Below, in pieces: positions 51,914 to 61,352 of a DNA stretch of 64,000 nt (position 1 is its first letter; every line of letters starts with the position of its first letter). Location: contig JAGDMU010000003.1 in the NCBI GenBank assembly GCA_017860615.1, positions 51,143 to 115,142 on the forward strand, in the 5' to 3' direction. A program made the position numbers and the translations under genes. The notes under the pieces are model-generated. The model saw only the letters and a list, made by a program, of their open reading frames with translations. It did no database searches and was not told the DNA's origin. Source of the stretch: Pseudomonadota bacterium (GTDB lineage: Bacteria; Campylobacterota; Campylobacteria; Campylobacterales; Sulfurospirillaceae).

Positions 51914-53428
51914 TTATACTGTGGCATGTTTTAACTGACGTTTATTGAGCTTTGCGCTTCCCTCTTTTTGCTCAACATTAGGCACATAATTTTCGCGCAA
52001 AAACGAAGGCATTTTACGTCCACGAATGGTCATAATGTCCTCGATAAGTAGTGTTTTAATCTCCTCTTCACTATGCCCCATCTCTTCACAAAGGTAGCGA
52101 AAAATAAGCTGTGCCAAACGATCGAGTGAGATTTGCCATGTGGATTCGGTTTGCGTGTAAAGCCATTGGCTAAAGGCATAAAAACCTTCATAGACTTTGC
52201 CCTCTTTCCATAACAGTGCAGCGCTCTTTTTAAAATTGCCGCTGTTATAGACCATGTCCCAAAAACGAGCAAAGCGTTTCATCTTTTGCATCTCTTTAAA
52301 AGGTATCAGGTCATTTTGCAAGATGTCATAAGGTGGCTTGTCAGAATATACCATGCCATAAATCTCATCGTGTCTTGAAATAGTTGTTCCTGAGAGCTTT
52401 TTGAGGATGCCGATTTGAATCTCACACTGCGTGAGGGAGTAAAGCGTGTCTAAGTTACGCCCAAAGCCCTCTAAACTCTCTCCAGGTAAGCCAATAATCA
52501 AGTCTACATGCAGATGCGCGTGAGTTTGCTGTTGTAAGAAAGCAAGATTCTCTTCAATTTTAGGGATGTTGAGGCGTCTGTGGATATTTTTAGAAATCTC
52601 AGGATCAAGCGTTTGGATGCCCACTTCAAGTTGCAATGCCGCTGGAGGAAATTGGGCAATTTTTTCACGAAGGATGGCAGGAAAATGGTCTGGAATCACT
52701 TCAAAATGGACAAAATACTCTTCTGTTTTGGAGAGAAAGAAGTCTAAAAGTTTAGTCGCATTTTCAATGCTAAGATTAAACGTGCGGTCGATAAACTTGA
52801 AATTACGCACACCTCGTTGCCAGAGTTTTTCAAGTTCATCTATGAAGCGTTCTATCTCGATGTCACGTACTTTTTTATCGGCTGATGAGAGACAAAATTC
52901 ACACGTAAAAGGGCAACCTCGGCTCGCTTCCACATAGCAGTAACGGTTTTTGATGTCATGGTCTGTGTAGTAGTCATAAGGAAGTTTAATGGCACTCAAA
53001 TCAACCATTGGTGATTTAATGACACGCTCACTAGGGGTATTGCCTTCAAGAAGTGTTTTACAGAGCTTATAAAAAGCGATGTCACCCTCACCTTGAATGA
53101 TGTAGTCTGCACCACTAAAGTCCACACGATGCGGAAAATGGCTCGCTTCAGGTCCTCCTAAAATGATAAGAACATGTGGCGCTACTTTTTTGAGGATGGT
53201 GATGAGTTCTTGGACTTCCAAGGCGTTCCAAATGTACGCGCCAATACCTACGATTTTGGGTTGATAGCTAAGGATTTCTTCTGCGGCATCGACTACTTGG
53301 GAGTTGATGACAAACTCTAAGATTTTAGCTTTCTCTTGAAGCTCTTCAAGGTTGGCAAAGAGATAGCGTTGTGCAATGGAAGTGTGTGTATAGCGTGCAT
53401 TAAAGGTGGTTAAGAGAATTTCTTTCAT
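51914..53428 (-). CDS. B12-binding domain radical SAM protein
   Basis: A 504-residue enzyme with an N-terminal cobalamin-binding domain (LTTFNARYTHTSIAQRYLFANL... IVGIGAYIWNALEVQEL) and a radical SAM barrel. The 4Fe-4S motif is ASRGCPFTCEFCLSS (CX3CX2C) near residue 176. A C-terminal region of about 150 residues resembles the DUF4080 tail of this class. The B12 domain lacks an obvious DxHxxG motif, so cobalamin may be bound without His ligation. The reaction is unknown; methyl transfer to an unactivated carbon is the class precedent. It follows DUF445 on the minus strand with a 16-base gap. Confidence 0.85.
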   Translation of the reverse strand: MKEILLTTFNARYTHTSIAQRYLFANLEELQEKAKILEFVINSQVVDAAEEILSYQPKIVGIGAYIWNALEVQELITILKKVAPHVLIILGGPEASHFPHRVDFSGADYIIQGEGDIAFYKLCKTLLEGNTPSERVIKSPMVDLSAIKLPYDYYTDHDIKNRYCYVEASRGCPFTCEFCLSSADKKVRDIEIERFIDELEKLWQRGVRNFKFIDRTFNLSIENATKLLDFFLSKTEEYFVHFEVIPDHFPAILREKIAQFPPAALQLEVGIQTLDPEISKNIHRRLNIPKIEENLAFLQQQTHAHLHVDLIIGLPGESLEGFGRNLDTLYSLTQCEIQIGILKKLSGTTISRHDEIYGMVYSDKPPYDILQNDLIPFKEMQKMKRFARFWDMVYNSGNFKKSAALLWKEGKVYEGFYAFSQWLYTQTESTWQISLDRLAQLIFRYLCEEMGHSEEEIKTLLIEDIMTIRGRKMPSFLRENYVPNVEQKEGSAKLNKRQLKHATV

Positions 53429-53543
53429 GAAGTACCATTGTTGATTTTTTGTAAAAACGATTCAAATTGTTGTTGCATATAGAACTCTTATTATAATAAA
53501 ACTTTTTGGTTATCTTGGTTAAAATCCAAATTCTTAAATGTGT

Positions 53544-53621
53544 CGGGGTGTAGCGCAGCCTGGCTAGCGCGCTACCTTGGGGTGGTAGAGGTCGCAGGTT
53601 CGAGTCCTGTCACTCCGACCA
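53544..53621 (+). tRNA. tRNA-Pro (GGG)
   Basis: The acceptor CGGGGTG pairs with CACTCCG (one G-T wobble). The D-arm is followed by the anticodon stem CTACC/GGTAG with loop TTGGGGT, giving anticodon GGG; the T-arm is GCAGG TTCGAGT CCTGT; and discriminator A plus CCA are encoded. It reads CCC and CCT proline codons. No adjacent tRNA is seen. Confidence 0.96.
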
Positions 53622-53721
53622 TTTGATCTTCGTTTTTTCTTCTCTTTTAATCTTCCGCTTATAGCAACCTTGATTCTCTTTTGTGCTATCATAGATATAA
53701 CTTTTCGTATGGGAGGTTATT

Positions 53722-56103
53722 ATGCGTTATATTCGCTTCTTCAATGAACTTCATATCGGCGATATTCCCCTTGTTGGTGGGAAAAACGCTAGTCTAGGTG
53801 AGATGTACCAAAAACTCTCTACCAAAGGTATCAAAATTCCCAATGGGTTTGCCACAACCAGTGAAGCTTACCATCTGTTACTTAAAGAAAATGGCATCAA
53901 AGAAAGAATCGAACAATGTTTAGATGGTCTTGATATCTCCGATACCCTTTCACTTCAAGAGCGCGGTCATGCTATTCGCGAACTTATCTTAGCGGCAACC
54001 CTGCCTGAACAGCTTATTAAAGAACTTCAAAGCGCTTACCGTATGCTCTCTCAAGAGTATGGCTCAGAACATATCGATGTCGCCGTGCGATCATCTGGAA
54101 CCGCTGAAGATCTTCCTGATGCTAGCTTTGCAGGACAACAAGAGACCTTTTTAAATATCAACACGCCAGAAAAACTTTTGCAGAGCGTTAAGCAGTGCTA
54201 TGCTTCTCTTTTTACCGATCGTGCGATTAGTTACCGAACAAGCCGTGGGTTTGACCATTTTAAAGTTGCCCTTTCGGTGGGTGTTCAAAAGATGGTGCGA
54301 AGCGATAAGTCCAGTAGTGGCATTATGTTTACCATTGACACAGAAAGTGGCTCTGAAAATCTCATTTTGATTAACTCCATTTGGGGGCTGGGCGAAAATG
54401 TGGTGAGTGGTAAAGTCAATGCCGATGAATTTTTTGTCTTTAAGCCCACCCTTAAAAAGGGACTCAATACCATTTTAAAGCGCTCATTAGGCAGTAAAAA
54501 AGAGAAAATGCTTTACAGCGACGAAGCCCATACGATCAATGTACCCACAACAGAAGAAGAGCAAAATCATTTTTCAATCACTGATACGGAAGTGATGATT
54601 CTAGCGCATCAAGCTTTGATTATTGAAGAGTATTACAAACGTCCAATGGACATTGAGTGGGCGAAAGATGGGTTGGATGGCAAACTCTATATCGTCCAAG
54701 CACGCCCAGAAACCGTACAAAGCAAGCTTCAGAACCATATTTCCATCGAAAAATATTCATTAAAGAGCGCCAAAGATGTGAAACTTCTCACTTCAGGTCG
54801 TGCAGTAGGCGATAAAATAGGCAGTGGTGAAGTAAAAGTCATTCATAAAACCTCAGAATTTGCCCTCTTTAACGAAGGAGATGTTTTGGTCGCCGATACG
54901 ACCAATCCTGACTGGGAACCCATCATGAAAAAAGCCTCAGCCGTCGTTACCAACAGGGGCAGTCGTACGTGTCATGCCGCTATCGTTGCTCGCGAGATCG
55001 GTGTACCTGCGGTAGTGGGGTGTGGCAACGCAACGGAAGTGCTCAGTAACAGCCAAAAAGTAACCGTAAGCTGCGCGGAGGGAGATGAAGGGCACATATA
55101 CGAGGGCGAAATTGCCTTTACGTGCACAACGATAGACCTAAGTTCGCTCAAAGAAACCAAAACAAAACTCATGATGAATGTAGGCAATCCAGCAGAAGCA
55201 TTTAACTTTGCTAAAATGCCCAATGATGGTGTAGGACTGGCGCGTATGGAGTTCATTATGACCCATTCTATTAACGCCCATCCAATGGCACTGGTAAATA
55301 TGCATAAAGGAAATCCTGTAGAAGATGAAGAAGCCATTCGTGCTTTTATGAGTCCTTACAGTGATGCTAAAGAGTTTTTCTTACAAAAAATCAGTGAAGG
55401 TGTAGGCATGATTGCTGCGGCTTTTTATCCCAAACCCGTCATCATTCGTACCAGTGATTTTAAAAGCAATGAATACCGCAATATGCCTGGAGGTTTAGCC
55501 TATGAAGCTGAAGAAGAAAACCCAATGATAGGCTTTCGTGGAGCGAGTCGCTATTACGATGAAAGCTACAAAGAGGCATACGCATGGGAGTGTGAGGCCC
55601 TTAAGCGTGTACGCGATGATATGGGACTTACCAATGTCATCATTATGCTTCCCTTTGTCCGTACCCCAGAAGAAGGGCAAAAAGTGATTGATATTATGAA
55701 TACGCAAGGTTTAGTTCAAGGTGTTAATGCTCTTAAAATCTACGCGATGTGCGAGATACCTGCTAATGTGATTATTGCCGATGAATTTTTGAAAATCTTT
55801 GATGGTTATTCGATTGGATCAAACGACCTTACACAGCTTGTTTTAGGAGTCGATAGAGAGAGTGGACAAATAGCACATATCTTCAATGAGCGCAATCCAG
55901 CCGTTACCCAGATGCTAAAAATGGCAATCGTTGCATGTAAAACAAGAGGTAAATACATTGGTATTTGCGGACAAGCGCCTTCAGATTACCCTGAAATTAC
56001 AGAGTTTTTAGTCAAAAATGGAATCGATTCAATCTCGCTCAACCCTGATTCGCTGTATAGAATGCATCAAGTGGTAGAGAATTTAGAAGAGAGGCTTACT
56101 TAG
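53722..56103 (+). CDS. ppsA: Phosphoenolpyruvate synthase
   Basis: Makes PEP from pyruvate and ATP, the entry to gluconeogenesis. The 793-residue protein has an N-terminal ATP-grasp domain (VGGKNASLGEMYQKL, VRSSGTAEDLPDASFAGQQETFLN), a swivelling phosphohistidine domain with GSRTCHAAIVAREIGVPAVVGCG near residue 413, and a C-terminal PEP-binding TIM barrel (SIGSNDLTQLVLGVDR, GICGQAPSDYPE). GGGAGG precedes ATG 53722. The stop overlaps the convergent FKBP gene by 4 bases. Confidence 0.95.
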   Translation: MRYIRFFNELHIGDIPLVGGKNASLGEMYQKLSTKGIKIPNGFATTSEAYHLLLKENGIKERIEQCLDGLDISDTLSLQERGHAIRELILAATLPEQLIKELQSAYRMLSQEYGSEHIDVAVRSSGTAEDLPDASFAGQQETFLNINTPEKLLQSVKQCYASLFTDRAISYRTSRGFDHFKVALSVGVQKMVRSDKSSSGIMFTIDTESGSENLILINSIWGLGENVVSGKVNADEFFVFKPTLKKGLNTILKRSLGSKKEKMLYSDEAHTINVPTTEEEQNHFSITDTEVMILAHQALIIEEYYKRPMDIEWAKDGLDGKLYIVQARPETVQSKLQNHISIEKYSLKSAKDVKLLTSGRAVGDKIGSGEVKVIHKTSEFALFNEGDVLVADTTNPDWEPIMKKASAVVTNRGSRTCHAAIVAREIGVPAVVGCGNATEVLSNSQKVTVSCAEGDEGHIYEGEIAFTCTTIDLSSLKETKTKLMMNVGNPAEAFNFAKMPNDGVGLARMEFIMTHSINAHPMALVNMHKGNPVEDEEAIRAFMSPYSDAKEFFLQKISEGVGMIAAAFYPKPVIIRTSDFKSNEYRNMPGGLAYEAEEENPMIGFRGASRYYDESYKEAYAWECEALKRVRDDMGLTNVIIMLPFVRTPEEGQKVIDIMNTQGLVQGVNALKIYAMCEIPANVIIADEFLKIFDGYSIGSNDLTQLVLGVDRESGQIAHIFNERNPAVTQMLKMAIVACKTRGKYIGICGQAPSDYPEITEFLVKNGIDSISLNPDSLYRMHQVVENLEERLT

Positions 56104-56597
56104 CTTTGTTGAGCGATTAAAGACTCTTCGTGACTGAGGAGTCTTTTTTCAATCTCATCGCTTGTAGCTTCCCTGACACCAATGACGGTGCCATCAAAAA
56201 TGATGGTAACTCCTGCGAGAGGATGATTGGCATCTAAAATAACGCGATCCTCTAAAATCTCAACAACCGTATAGGTCAACATGATTTCCTCATCTTCACC
56301 TTCACTAAAGACCATTTCAACATTTTGCCCTACGGCCAAATCATCTTCAAATTGGCTACGATCTTCAATCAGCACTAACTCTTGTTTATACTCACCAAAG
56401 GCCTCTTTGGGAGAGAGTTGCGTATGAATGCTATCGCCTATGCTTTTTCCCTCAAACGCTTTTTCGATCTTTTCAAAAACATCACCGTATCCACCATGCA
56501 GGTAAATAAGTGGCTGTGCACCACTATCAAGTAGGTTGTTTTCTGTATCAAAAACAGTGTAATCGAGGGTTACGAGGCAATTTTTAGAAATGATCAA
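56100..56597 (-). CDS. slyD: FKBP-type peptidyl-prolyl isomerase, SlyD-like
   Basis: Prolyl isomerase and chaperone of the SlyD/FkpB type. The 165-residue protein begins with LVTLDYTVFDTENNLLDSG and has LIYLHGGYGDVFEKIEKAFEGKSIGDSIHTQLSPKEAFGEY, an inserted flap (IF) chaperone domain and LDANHPLAGVTIIFDGTVIGVREAT. The histidine/cysteine-rich metal-binding tail of E. coli SlyD is absent, so a nickel role is unlikely from sequence. It is convergent with and overlapping ppsA. Confidence 0.87.
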   Translation of the reverse strand: MIISKNCLVTLDYTVFDTENNLLDSGAQPLIYLHGGYGDVFEKIEKAFEGKSIGDSIHTQLSPKEAFGEYKQELVLIEDRSQFEDDLAVGQNVEMVFSEGEDEEIMLTYTVVEILEDRVILDANHPLAGVTIIFDGTVIGVREATSDEIEKRLLSHEESLIAQQS

Positions 56598-56621
56598 AAG
56601 AGTCCTTACATATTCAAAGTA

Positions 56622-56645
56622 AAAGCCACTCTTTTGAGTGGCTTT
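56622..56645. terminator. Terminator downstream of acnB
   Basis: AAAGCCACTC and GAGTGGCTTT form a perfect 10-bp stem with a 4-base loop, 8 bases beyond the acnB stop. On the minus strand the stem ends in TTTTACTTT. It separates acnB from the downstream slyD-like gene, and its A/T flanks could also work from the other side. Confidence 0.75.
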
Positions 56646-56652
56646 GTGGGTA

Positions 56653-59211
56653 TTAATTTGCGAGTTCGTAATTTTCTATGAGGTTAAAATTGAGGTATTT
56701 ATAGACTTTATCAGTCTTACCTGAGAGTTTTTTAGGTACTAAGCTCATGTACTCTTCGACGCTTGGAAGTCTTCCTAAAAGCGCACAAAGTGCTGCGAGC
56801 TCTGCACTACCTAAGTAAACTTTAGAGTTTGGTCCCATACGGTTATCGAAGTTTCTGGTTGATGTTGAAAAGACAACCGCACCTTCTCTAACATTGGCTT
56901 GGTTACCCATACAGAGTGAACAGCCAGGAATTTCAATACGAGCCCCTGAAGTTCCAAAGATAGAGTAATACCCCTCAGCCGTGAGTTGGTCTTTATCCAT
57001 TTTCGTTGGAGGTGCAATCCAAAGTGTGGTTGGCACTTTGCCCTCACCTTGAAGCACTTCACCAAGGGCACGGTAGTGACCAATGTTCGTCATACAGCTC
57101 CCGACAAAAACTTCATCGATTTTCTTTGGACGATTTTCATCGGCTAAAACTTCGCTGAGTGTTGCAACATCATCTGGATCATTTGGACATGCCAAAATTG
57201 GCTCTTTAATCTCAGCAAGATCGATTTCAATGACTTCTGCATACTGCGCATTGCTATCTGCTTTAAGAAGTTTTGGTTCTTTGATCCACGCTTTCATTTT
57301 GTCTGCTCTGCGTTGCAATGTTTTGGCATCAGCATAACCCGCTTTGATCATCGCTTCAAGGAGTGTAATGTTTGATTTGAGATATTCTACAATCGGTTCA
57401 ACATCCAGCGCTACGGCACATGCTGCGGCACTTCTCTCCGCACTTGCATCACTTAGCTCAAACGCTTGTTCAACTTTTAGTTTTGGAAGTCCTTCAATCT
57501 CAAGGATTTTTCCTGCAAAAATGTTCTTTTTATTTTTCTTAGGAACAGTTAATAAGCCTTTTTTGATGGCATAGTACGGGATAGCATTGACCAAGTCACG
57601 AAGTGTAATACCTGGTTGCATTTCACCTTTAAAACGCACCAAAACAGACTCTGGCATATTAAGAGGCATACTTCCTGTAACAGCCGCAAATGCTACTAAC
57701 CCAGAGCCAGCAGGGAAAGAGATACCAATAGGAAAACGTGTATGGCTGTCACCACCTGTTCCAACAGTATCTGGAAGCACCATACGGTTTAACCATGAGT
57801 GGATAACACCATCGCCTGCTTTTAAACTCACACCTGAACGTGAAGTGATAAAGTCTGGAAGCGTATGATGGAGTTTTACATCACTTGGTTTTGGATATGC
57901 TGCGGTATGACAGAAACTTTGCATCACTAAATCAGCGCTAAAACCAAGAGCTGCTAGCTCTTTGATCTCATCTCTGGTCATTGGTCCTGTGGTATCTTGA
58001 CTACCAACCGTTAATGTATGAGGTTCAACATACATACCAGCACGTACACCTTCAACACCACATGCACGACCTACCATTTTTTGAGCAAGCGTGTAACCGA
58101 CACCTTTTTGTTCAGCTGGTTGTTCTGGTTTTGCAAAAATATTTTCTGCACCCATACCAAGGCTTGCTCTCGCTTTTGTGGTGAGTCCACGACCGATGAT
58201 AAGAGGAATACGTCCACCTGCTCGGTACTCGTCTGCTAAGGTATTTGGGGAAAGTTTAAACGTTGCAACGACTTTGCCATTTTTTTCGATTTTACCAGCC
58301 AATGGATAAACATCGATAATATCGCCTGTCTCTAGCCCTTCAACATTGACTTCGATAGGAAGTGCACCGCTGTCTTCTGCGGTATTAAAGAAGATTGGAG
58401 CAATGGTTGAGCCTAAAATGAGTCCACCTGTTTTTTTGTTTGGTACATTTGGAATATCACGTCCCATAAACCATTGAATAGAGTTAATACCTGATTTTCG
58501 GCTACTGCCTGTACCTACAACATCGCCCACATAAGCAACTTCATACCCTTTGGCAATGAGTTCTTTGATCTTTTCAATAGAGCCTGGAAGTCTTTTAACC
58601 AACATCGCATTGGCATGAAGTGGAATATCACTACGTGTAAACGCCTCACTTGCAGGGCTTAAATCATCCGTATTGGTCTCGCCTGCTACCTTTAAAACAG
58701 CCACAGTAATTTTTTCTGGAATGGAAGGCTTTGTCGTAAACCACTCAGCGTTTGCCCAAGAAGTCATAACCTCTTTCGCATAAGCATTGGTTTTAGCTAA
58801 AGTTTCAATGTCGTTAAATGAGCCATAAACAAGGACAGTGGTTTTAAGTGCGTCACATGCTGCACGTGCAACCGTTTCATCGGAAGAGCTAAGCGCATCA
58901 ACAAGAGGTTGAACATTATAGCCACCAAACATTGTTCCTAATAACTCTATCGCGTAAACAGGAGTTATGGCTTTACAAGTAACTTTTTTCTGCGCTACAT
59001 CATTTAAAAAAGCTGCTTTGACATACGCTGCTTCATCCACACCAGGTGGAACACGATTTGCCAATAAATCCTTTAAAAAGGCTTGGTCGCCCTCCTCTTT
59101 CTTTAAAAGCTCTACTACCTCTGCTGTCTTTTTGGCATCAAGAGGTAAAGGAGGAACACCTAACTTTGCTCTTTCATTCACTTCTGCTTCATACGCTTGG
59201 AAAAAACTCAT
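56653..59211 (-). CDS. acnB: Bifunctional aconitate hydratase 2 / 2-methylisocitrate dehydratase
   Basis: Fe-S enzyme of the TCA cycle isomerising citrate and isocitrate. The 852-residue AcnB-type protein has an N-terminal HEAT-like domain ([24 protein letters not shown]), the swivelling domain ([33 protein letters not shown]) and the catalytic domains with [22 protein letters not shown] and the cluster-binding [13 protein letters not shown] and [11 protein letters not shown]. The ORF track extends to 59337; I choose ATG 59211 (AAGGAG upstream), which is where the family begins, 28 bases after ftsK. Confidence 0.95.
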   Translation of the reverse strand: MSFFQAYEAEVNERAKLGVPPLPLDAKKTAEVVELLKKEEGDQAFLKDLLANRVPPGVDEAAYVKAAFLNDVAQKKVTCKAITPVYAIELLGTMFGGYNVQPLVDALSSSDETVARAACDALKTTVLVYGSFNDIETLAKTNAYAKEVMTSWANAEWFTTKPSIPEKITVAVLKVAGETNTDDLSPASEAFTRSDIPLHANAMLVKRLPGSIEKIKELIAKGYEVAYVGDVVGTGSSRKSGINSIQWFMGRDIPNVPNKKTGGLILGSTIAPIFFNTAEDSGALPIEVNVEGLETGDIIDVYPLAGKIEKNGKVVATFKLSPNTLADEYRAGGRIPLIIGRGLTTKARASLGMGAENIFAKPEQPAEQKGVGYTLAQKMVGRACGVEGVRAGMYVEPHTLTVGSQDTTGPMTRDEIKELAALGFSADLVMQSFCHTAAYPKPSDVKLHHTLPDFITSRSGVSLKAGDGVIHSWLNRMVLPDTVGTGGDSHTRFPIGISFPAGSGLVAFAAVTGSMPLNMPESVLVRFKGEMQPGITLRDLVNAIPYYAIKKGLLTVPKKNKKNIFAGKILEIEGLPKLKVEQAFELSDASAERSAAACAVALDVEPIVEYLKSNITLLEAMIKAGYADAKTLQRRADKMKAWIKEPKLLKADSNAQYAEVIEIDLAEIKEPILACPNDPDDVATLSEVLADENRPKKIDEVFVGSCMTNIGHYRALGEVLQGEGKVPTTLWIAPPTKMDKDQLTAEGYYSIFGTSGARIEIPGCSLCMGNQANVREGAVVFSTSTRNFDNRMGPNSKVYLGSAELAALCALLGRLPSVEEYMSLVPKKLSGKTDKVYKYLNFNLIENYELAN

Positions 59212-59239
59212 TGTGACTGACTCCTTGTGGTTGGTAAGT

Positions 59240-61303
59240 TTATACGATGATCTCACGCTGCCCTTTAGCGTTTTGAGAAGAGAGTATTCCCATAGCCTCC
59301 AGTTGCTCGACAATCGTCGCTGCCCTATTATAGCCAATATTCAATCTTCTTTGAATATAAGAAATTGAGCTCTTTCTTTCATTAAGGACAATGGCTTTTC
59401 TCTCGTCGTATACGACAGGGCGCTGTTTCTTGAGGTATTCAACCACCTTATCAATCTCATCTTCAGAGGTGTATGGAGCGTGTAAACGAATGAGTCCAGA
59501 AGTACCTGGAGGAGTGAAAAGCATATCGCCATTTCCAAGCAGTGAATCAGCTCCCATAGCATCCAAAATGACTTTTGAGTCGATTTTTTGCCCTACTTTA
59601 AAACTAATACGAGAAGGTAAGTTTGCTTTAATAAGACCAGTCACAACATCAACCGAAGGTCTTTGTGTCGCTACAATGATGTGAATTCCGCTTGCCCTTG
59701 CCATTTGAGCAAGTCGTGCTATGTAAAACTCTACATCTTTACCACTGGTCATCATAAGATCGGCTAACTCATCAATAATAATCACAATATAAGGAAGAGG
59801 CTCAACACCAATACTCTTAGCTTTTTCATTGTAATTTTCAATGTTTTTAGTTTTAGAACGGCTCATCATCTGATAACGTCGTTCCATCTCTCCTACCATA
59901 TTGGCAAGCGCAACAATGGCTTGTTTAGGCTTCGTAATAACAGGCGTTAAAAGATGTGGAATATCGTTGTAAATCGAAAATTCTAACATCTTAGGGTCGA
60001 TCATCAAAAAGCGCAATGTATCGGGTGAATTACGGTATAAAAGCGAAAGCAACATCGCATTAATTCCCACACTTTTACCACTACCTGTCGTTCCAGCGAC
60101 CAATAAATGGGGAAGTTTTTTCAAATCGGTTACAAACGCATTGCCTACAATGTCCTTACCTAGGGCAATGGTTAAAGGAGATGAGGACTTTTTGAAGATT
60201 TCACTCTCCAAAATCTCTTTGAGGTAAATGGTTTCTATCTTTTGATTAGGAACTTCGATACCTACGACATCTTTACCTGGAATTGGCGCTTGAATACGAA
60301 TCGTTTTAGCTTTAAGCGCCATAGCAAGATCATCTTGTAAGGTTAAAATACGTGAAACTTTCACATGAGGTGCGGGTTTAAACTCAAAGGTTGTAACCAC
60401 AGGACCTGAATAAGTTCGCACAACGTCACCTTCGATTTTAAAGCGTCTGAGTTTTTCTAAAAGATCTTGAATCTTTTGGTCAATCTCATTTTCATTTACA
60501 TGCACTGCTTTGGCAGGAGGATTGGCTAAAAATGAAAGTGGTGGAAGTTTAAAGTCTTTTGGTTTATCACATTCGCCTTGATCAATCTCAGAGAGTAACT
60601 TGGTATTCTCCGCTACTTCACTTAAAATTTCGACTTTTTTAGCATTTTTGAGGCGAACAAGTGGTTTTTTAGGCTCTTCTTGATCAGGATAAAGTGGTTC
60701 AATAATGACAGGGTTTTCATCAGGAAGATCATCGTCTAACACTATTTTTTCTTCAACAAGAGAACCTTGTTTTTTGATAACTTTTGACTTTCTCTCTTCT
60801 ACTCTTGGGCTTTCTTCAGGTTCAGCCTTATACTCTTTAATTTTTGTTTTGGTAAATGTAGGTTTGATAAGGGTTAAAAAATCACTAATACTTGACTCAA
60901 CCAGTAACGTCATTGAAAGCAAGAAAATAGCCACGATAAAAAGCCAAACACCCATAATACCAATAGAAGCTATCAACATATCTACGATCGAACGCCCAAA
61001 TGAGCCACTAAGATCACTTTTAACAATAATAGACTGCGCCATCAAAAAGCTAAAGAGAAGAATGGTTGATGCAAGAAAAACACCAATACGGCGCTCCGTT
61101 AATGTACTCTCTTTGTAAAGCGCAAAGGCTGGTAGGATCAATACAAATGGATAACAAAAGGCAGCATACCCAAATGCGTGCTGATTCGATTTTCCAAGGA
61201 ATGCACCAAATTTTCCAACAACGGAAGCATCTGGTAAAATGGTTGCTACACCTAAAAAAAGTGCAATAGCAATAAAAATAATAAAAAGAGTCTCTTTTAA
61301 GAT
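59240..61303 (-). CDS. ftsK: DNA translocase FtsK (apparent ATC start)
   Basis: Septal DNA pump that clears chromosomes and activates dif recombination. It has four N-terminal membrane helices, a short Pro/Glu/Lys linker, the RecA-like motor with Walker [19 protein letters not shown] near residue 400 and [12 protein letters not shown], and a C-terminal winged-helix gamma domain ([30 protein letters not shown]). The ORF-track start is TTG 61141, which would cut off TM1. The frame stays open upstream and encodes [23 protein letters not shown]. The only codon at correct distance (6 bases) from AAAGGA is ATC 61303. The product is sure; the start codon is inferred. Confidence 0.9.
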   Translation of the reverse strand: MLKETLFIIFIAIALFLGVATILPDASVVGKFGAFLGKSNQHAFGYAAFCYPFVLILPAFALYKESTLTERRIGVFLASTILLFSFLMAQSIIVKSDLSGSFGRSIVDMLIASIGIMGVWLFIVAIFLLSMTLLVESSISDFLTLIKPTFTKTKIKEYKAEPEESPRVEERKSKVIKKQGSLVEEKIVLDDDLPDENPVIIEPLYPDQEEPKKPLVRLKNAKKVEILSEVAENTKLLSEIDQGECDKPKDFKLPPLSFLANPPAKAVHVNENEIDQKIQDLLEKLRRFKIEGDVVRTYSGPVVTTFEFKPAPHVKVSRILTLQDDLAMALKAKTIRIQAPIPGKDVVGIEVPNQKIETIYLKEILESEIFKKSSSPLTIALGKDIVGNAFVTDLKKLPHLLVAGTTGSGKSVGINAMLLSLLYRNSPDTLRFLMIDPKMLEFSIYNDIPHLLTPVITKPKQAIVALANMVGEMERRYQMMSRSKTKNIENYNEKAKSIGVEPLPYIVIIIDELADLMMTSGKDVEFYIARLAQMARASGIHIIVATQRPSVDVVTGLIKANLPSRISFKVGQKIDSKVILDAMGADSLLGNGDMLFTPPGTSGLIRLHAPYTSEDEIDKVVEYLKKQRPVVYDERKAIVLNERKSSISYIQRRLNIGYNRAATIVEQLEAMGILSSQNAKGQREIIV

Positions 61304-61338
61304 AGCAGATCCTTTACATGTAATAATATAGAAGTGTT

Positions 61339-61347
61339 ATTATAACA
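61339..61347 (-). promoter_or_regulatory. Extended -10 promoter of ftsK
   Basis: On the minus strand TGTTATAAT (61347-61339) is an extended -10 inside the 49-base flgL-ftsK gap. Transcription would start near 61332, giving a leader of about 29 bases to the proposed ATC start. A start-stop pair ATGTAA (61319-61314) overlaps the ribosome-binding site. Confidence 0.5.
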
Positions 61348-61352
61348 GATTA

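Noticed and set aside
57083-58239. Plus-strand ORFs inside acnB
   Set aside because: Short frames antisense to a strongly conserved gene, without start signals.
59212-59337. Extended acnB start at 59337
   Set aside because: The extra 42 residues overlap the ftsK coding end in another frame and do not resemble AcnB; AAGGAG marks ATG 59211.
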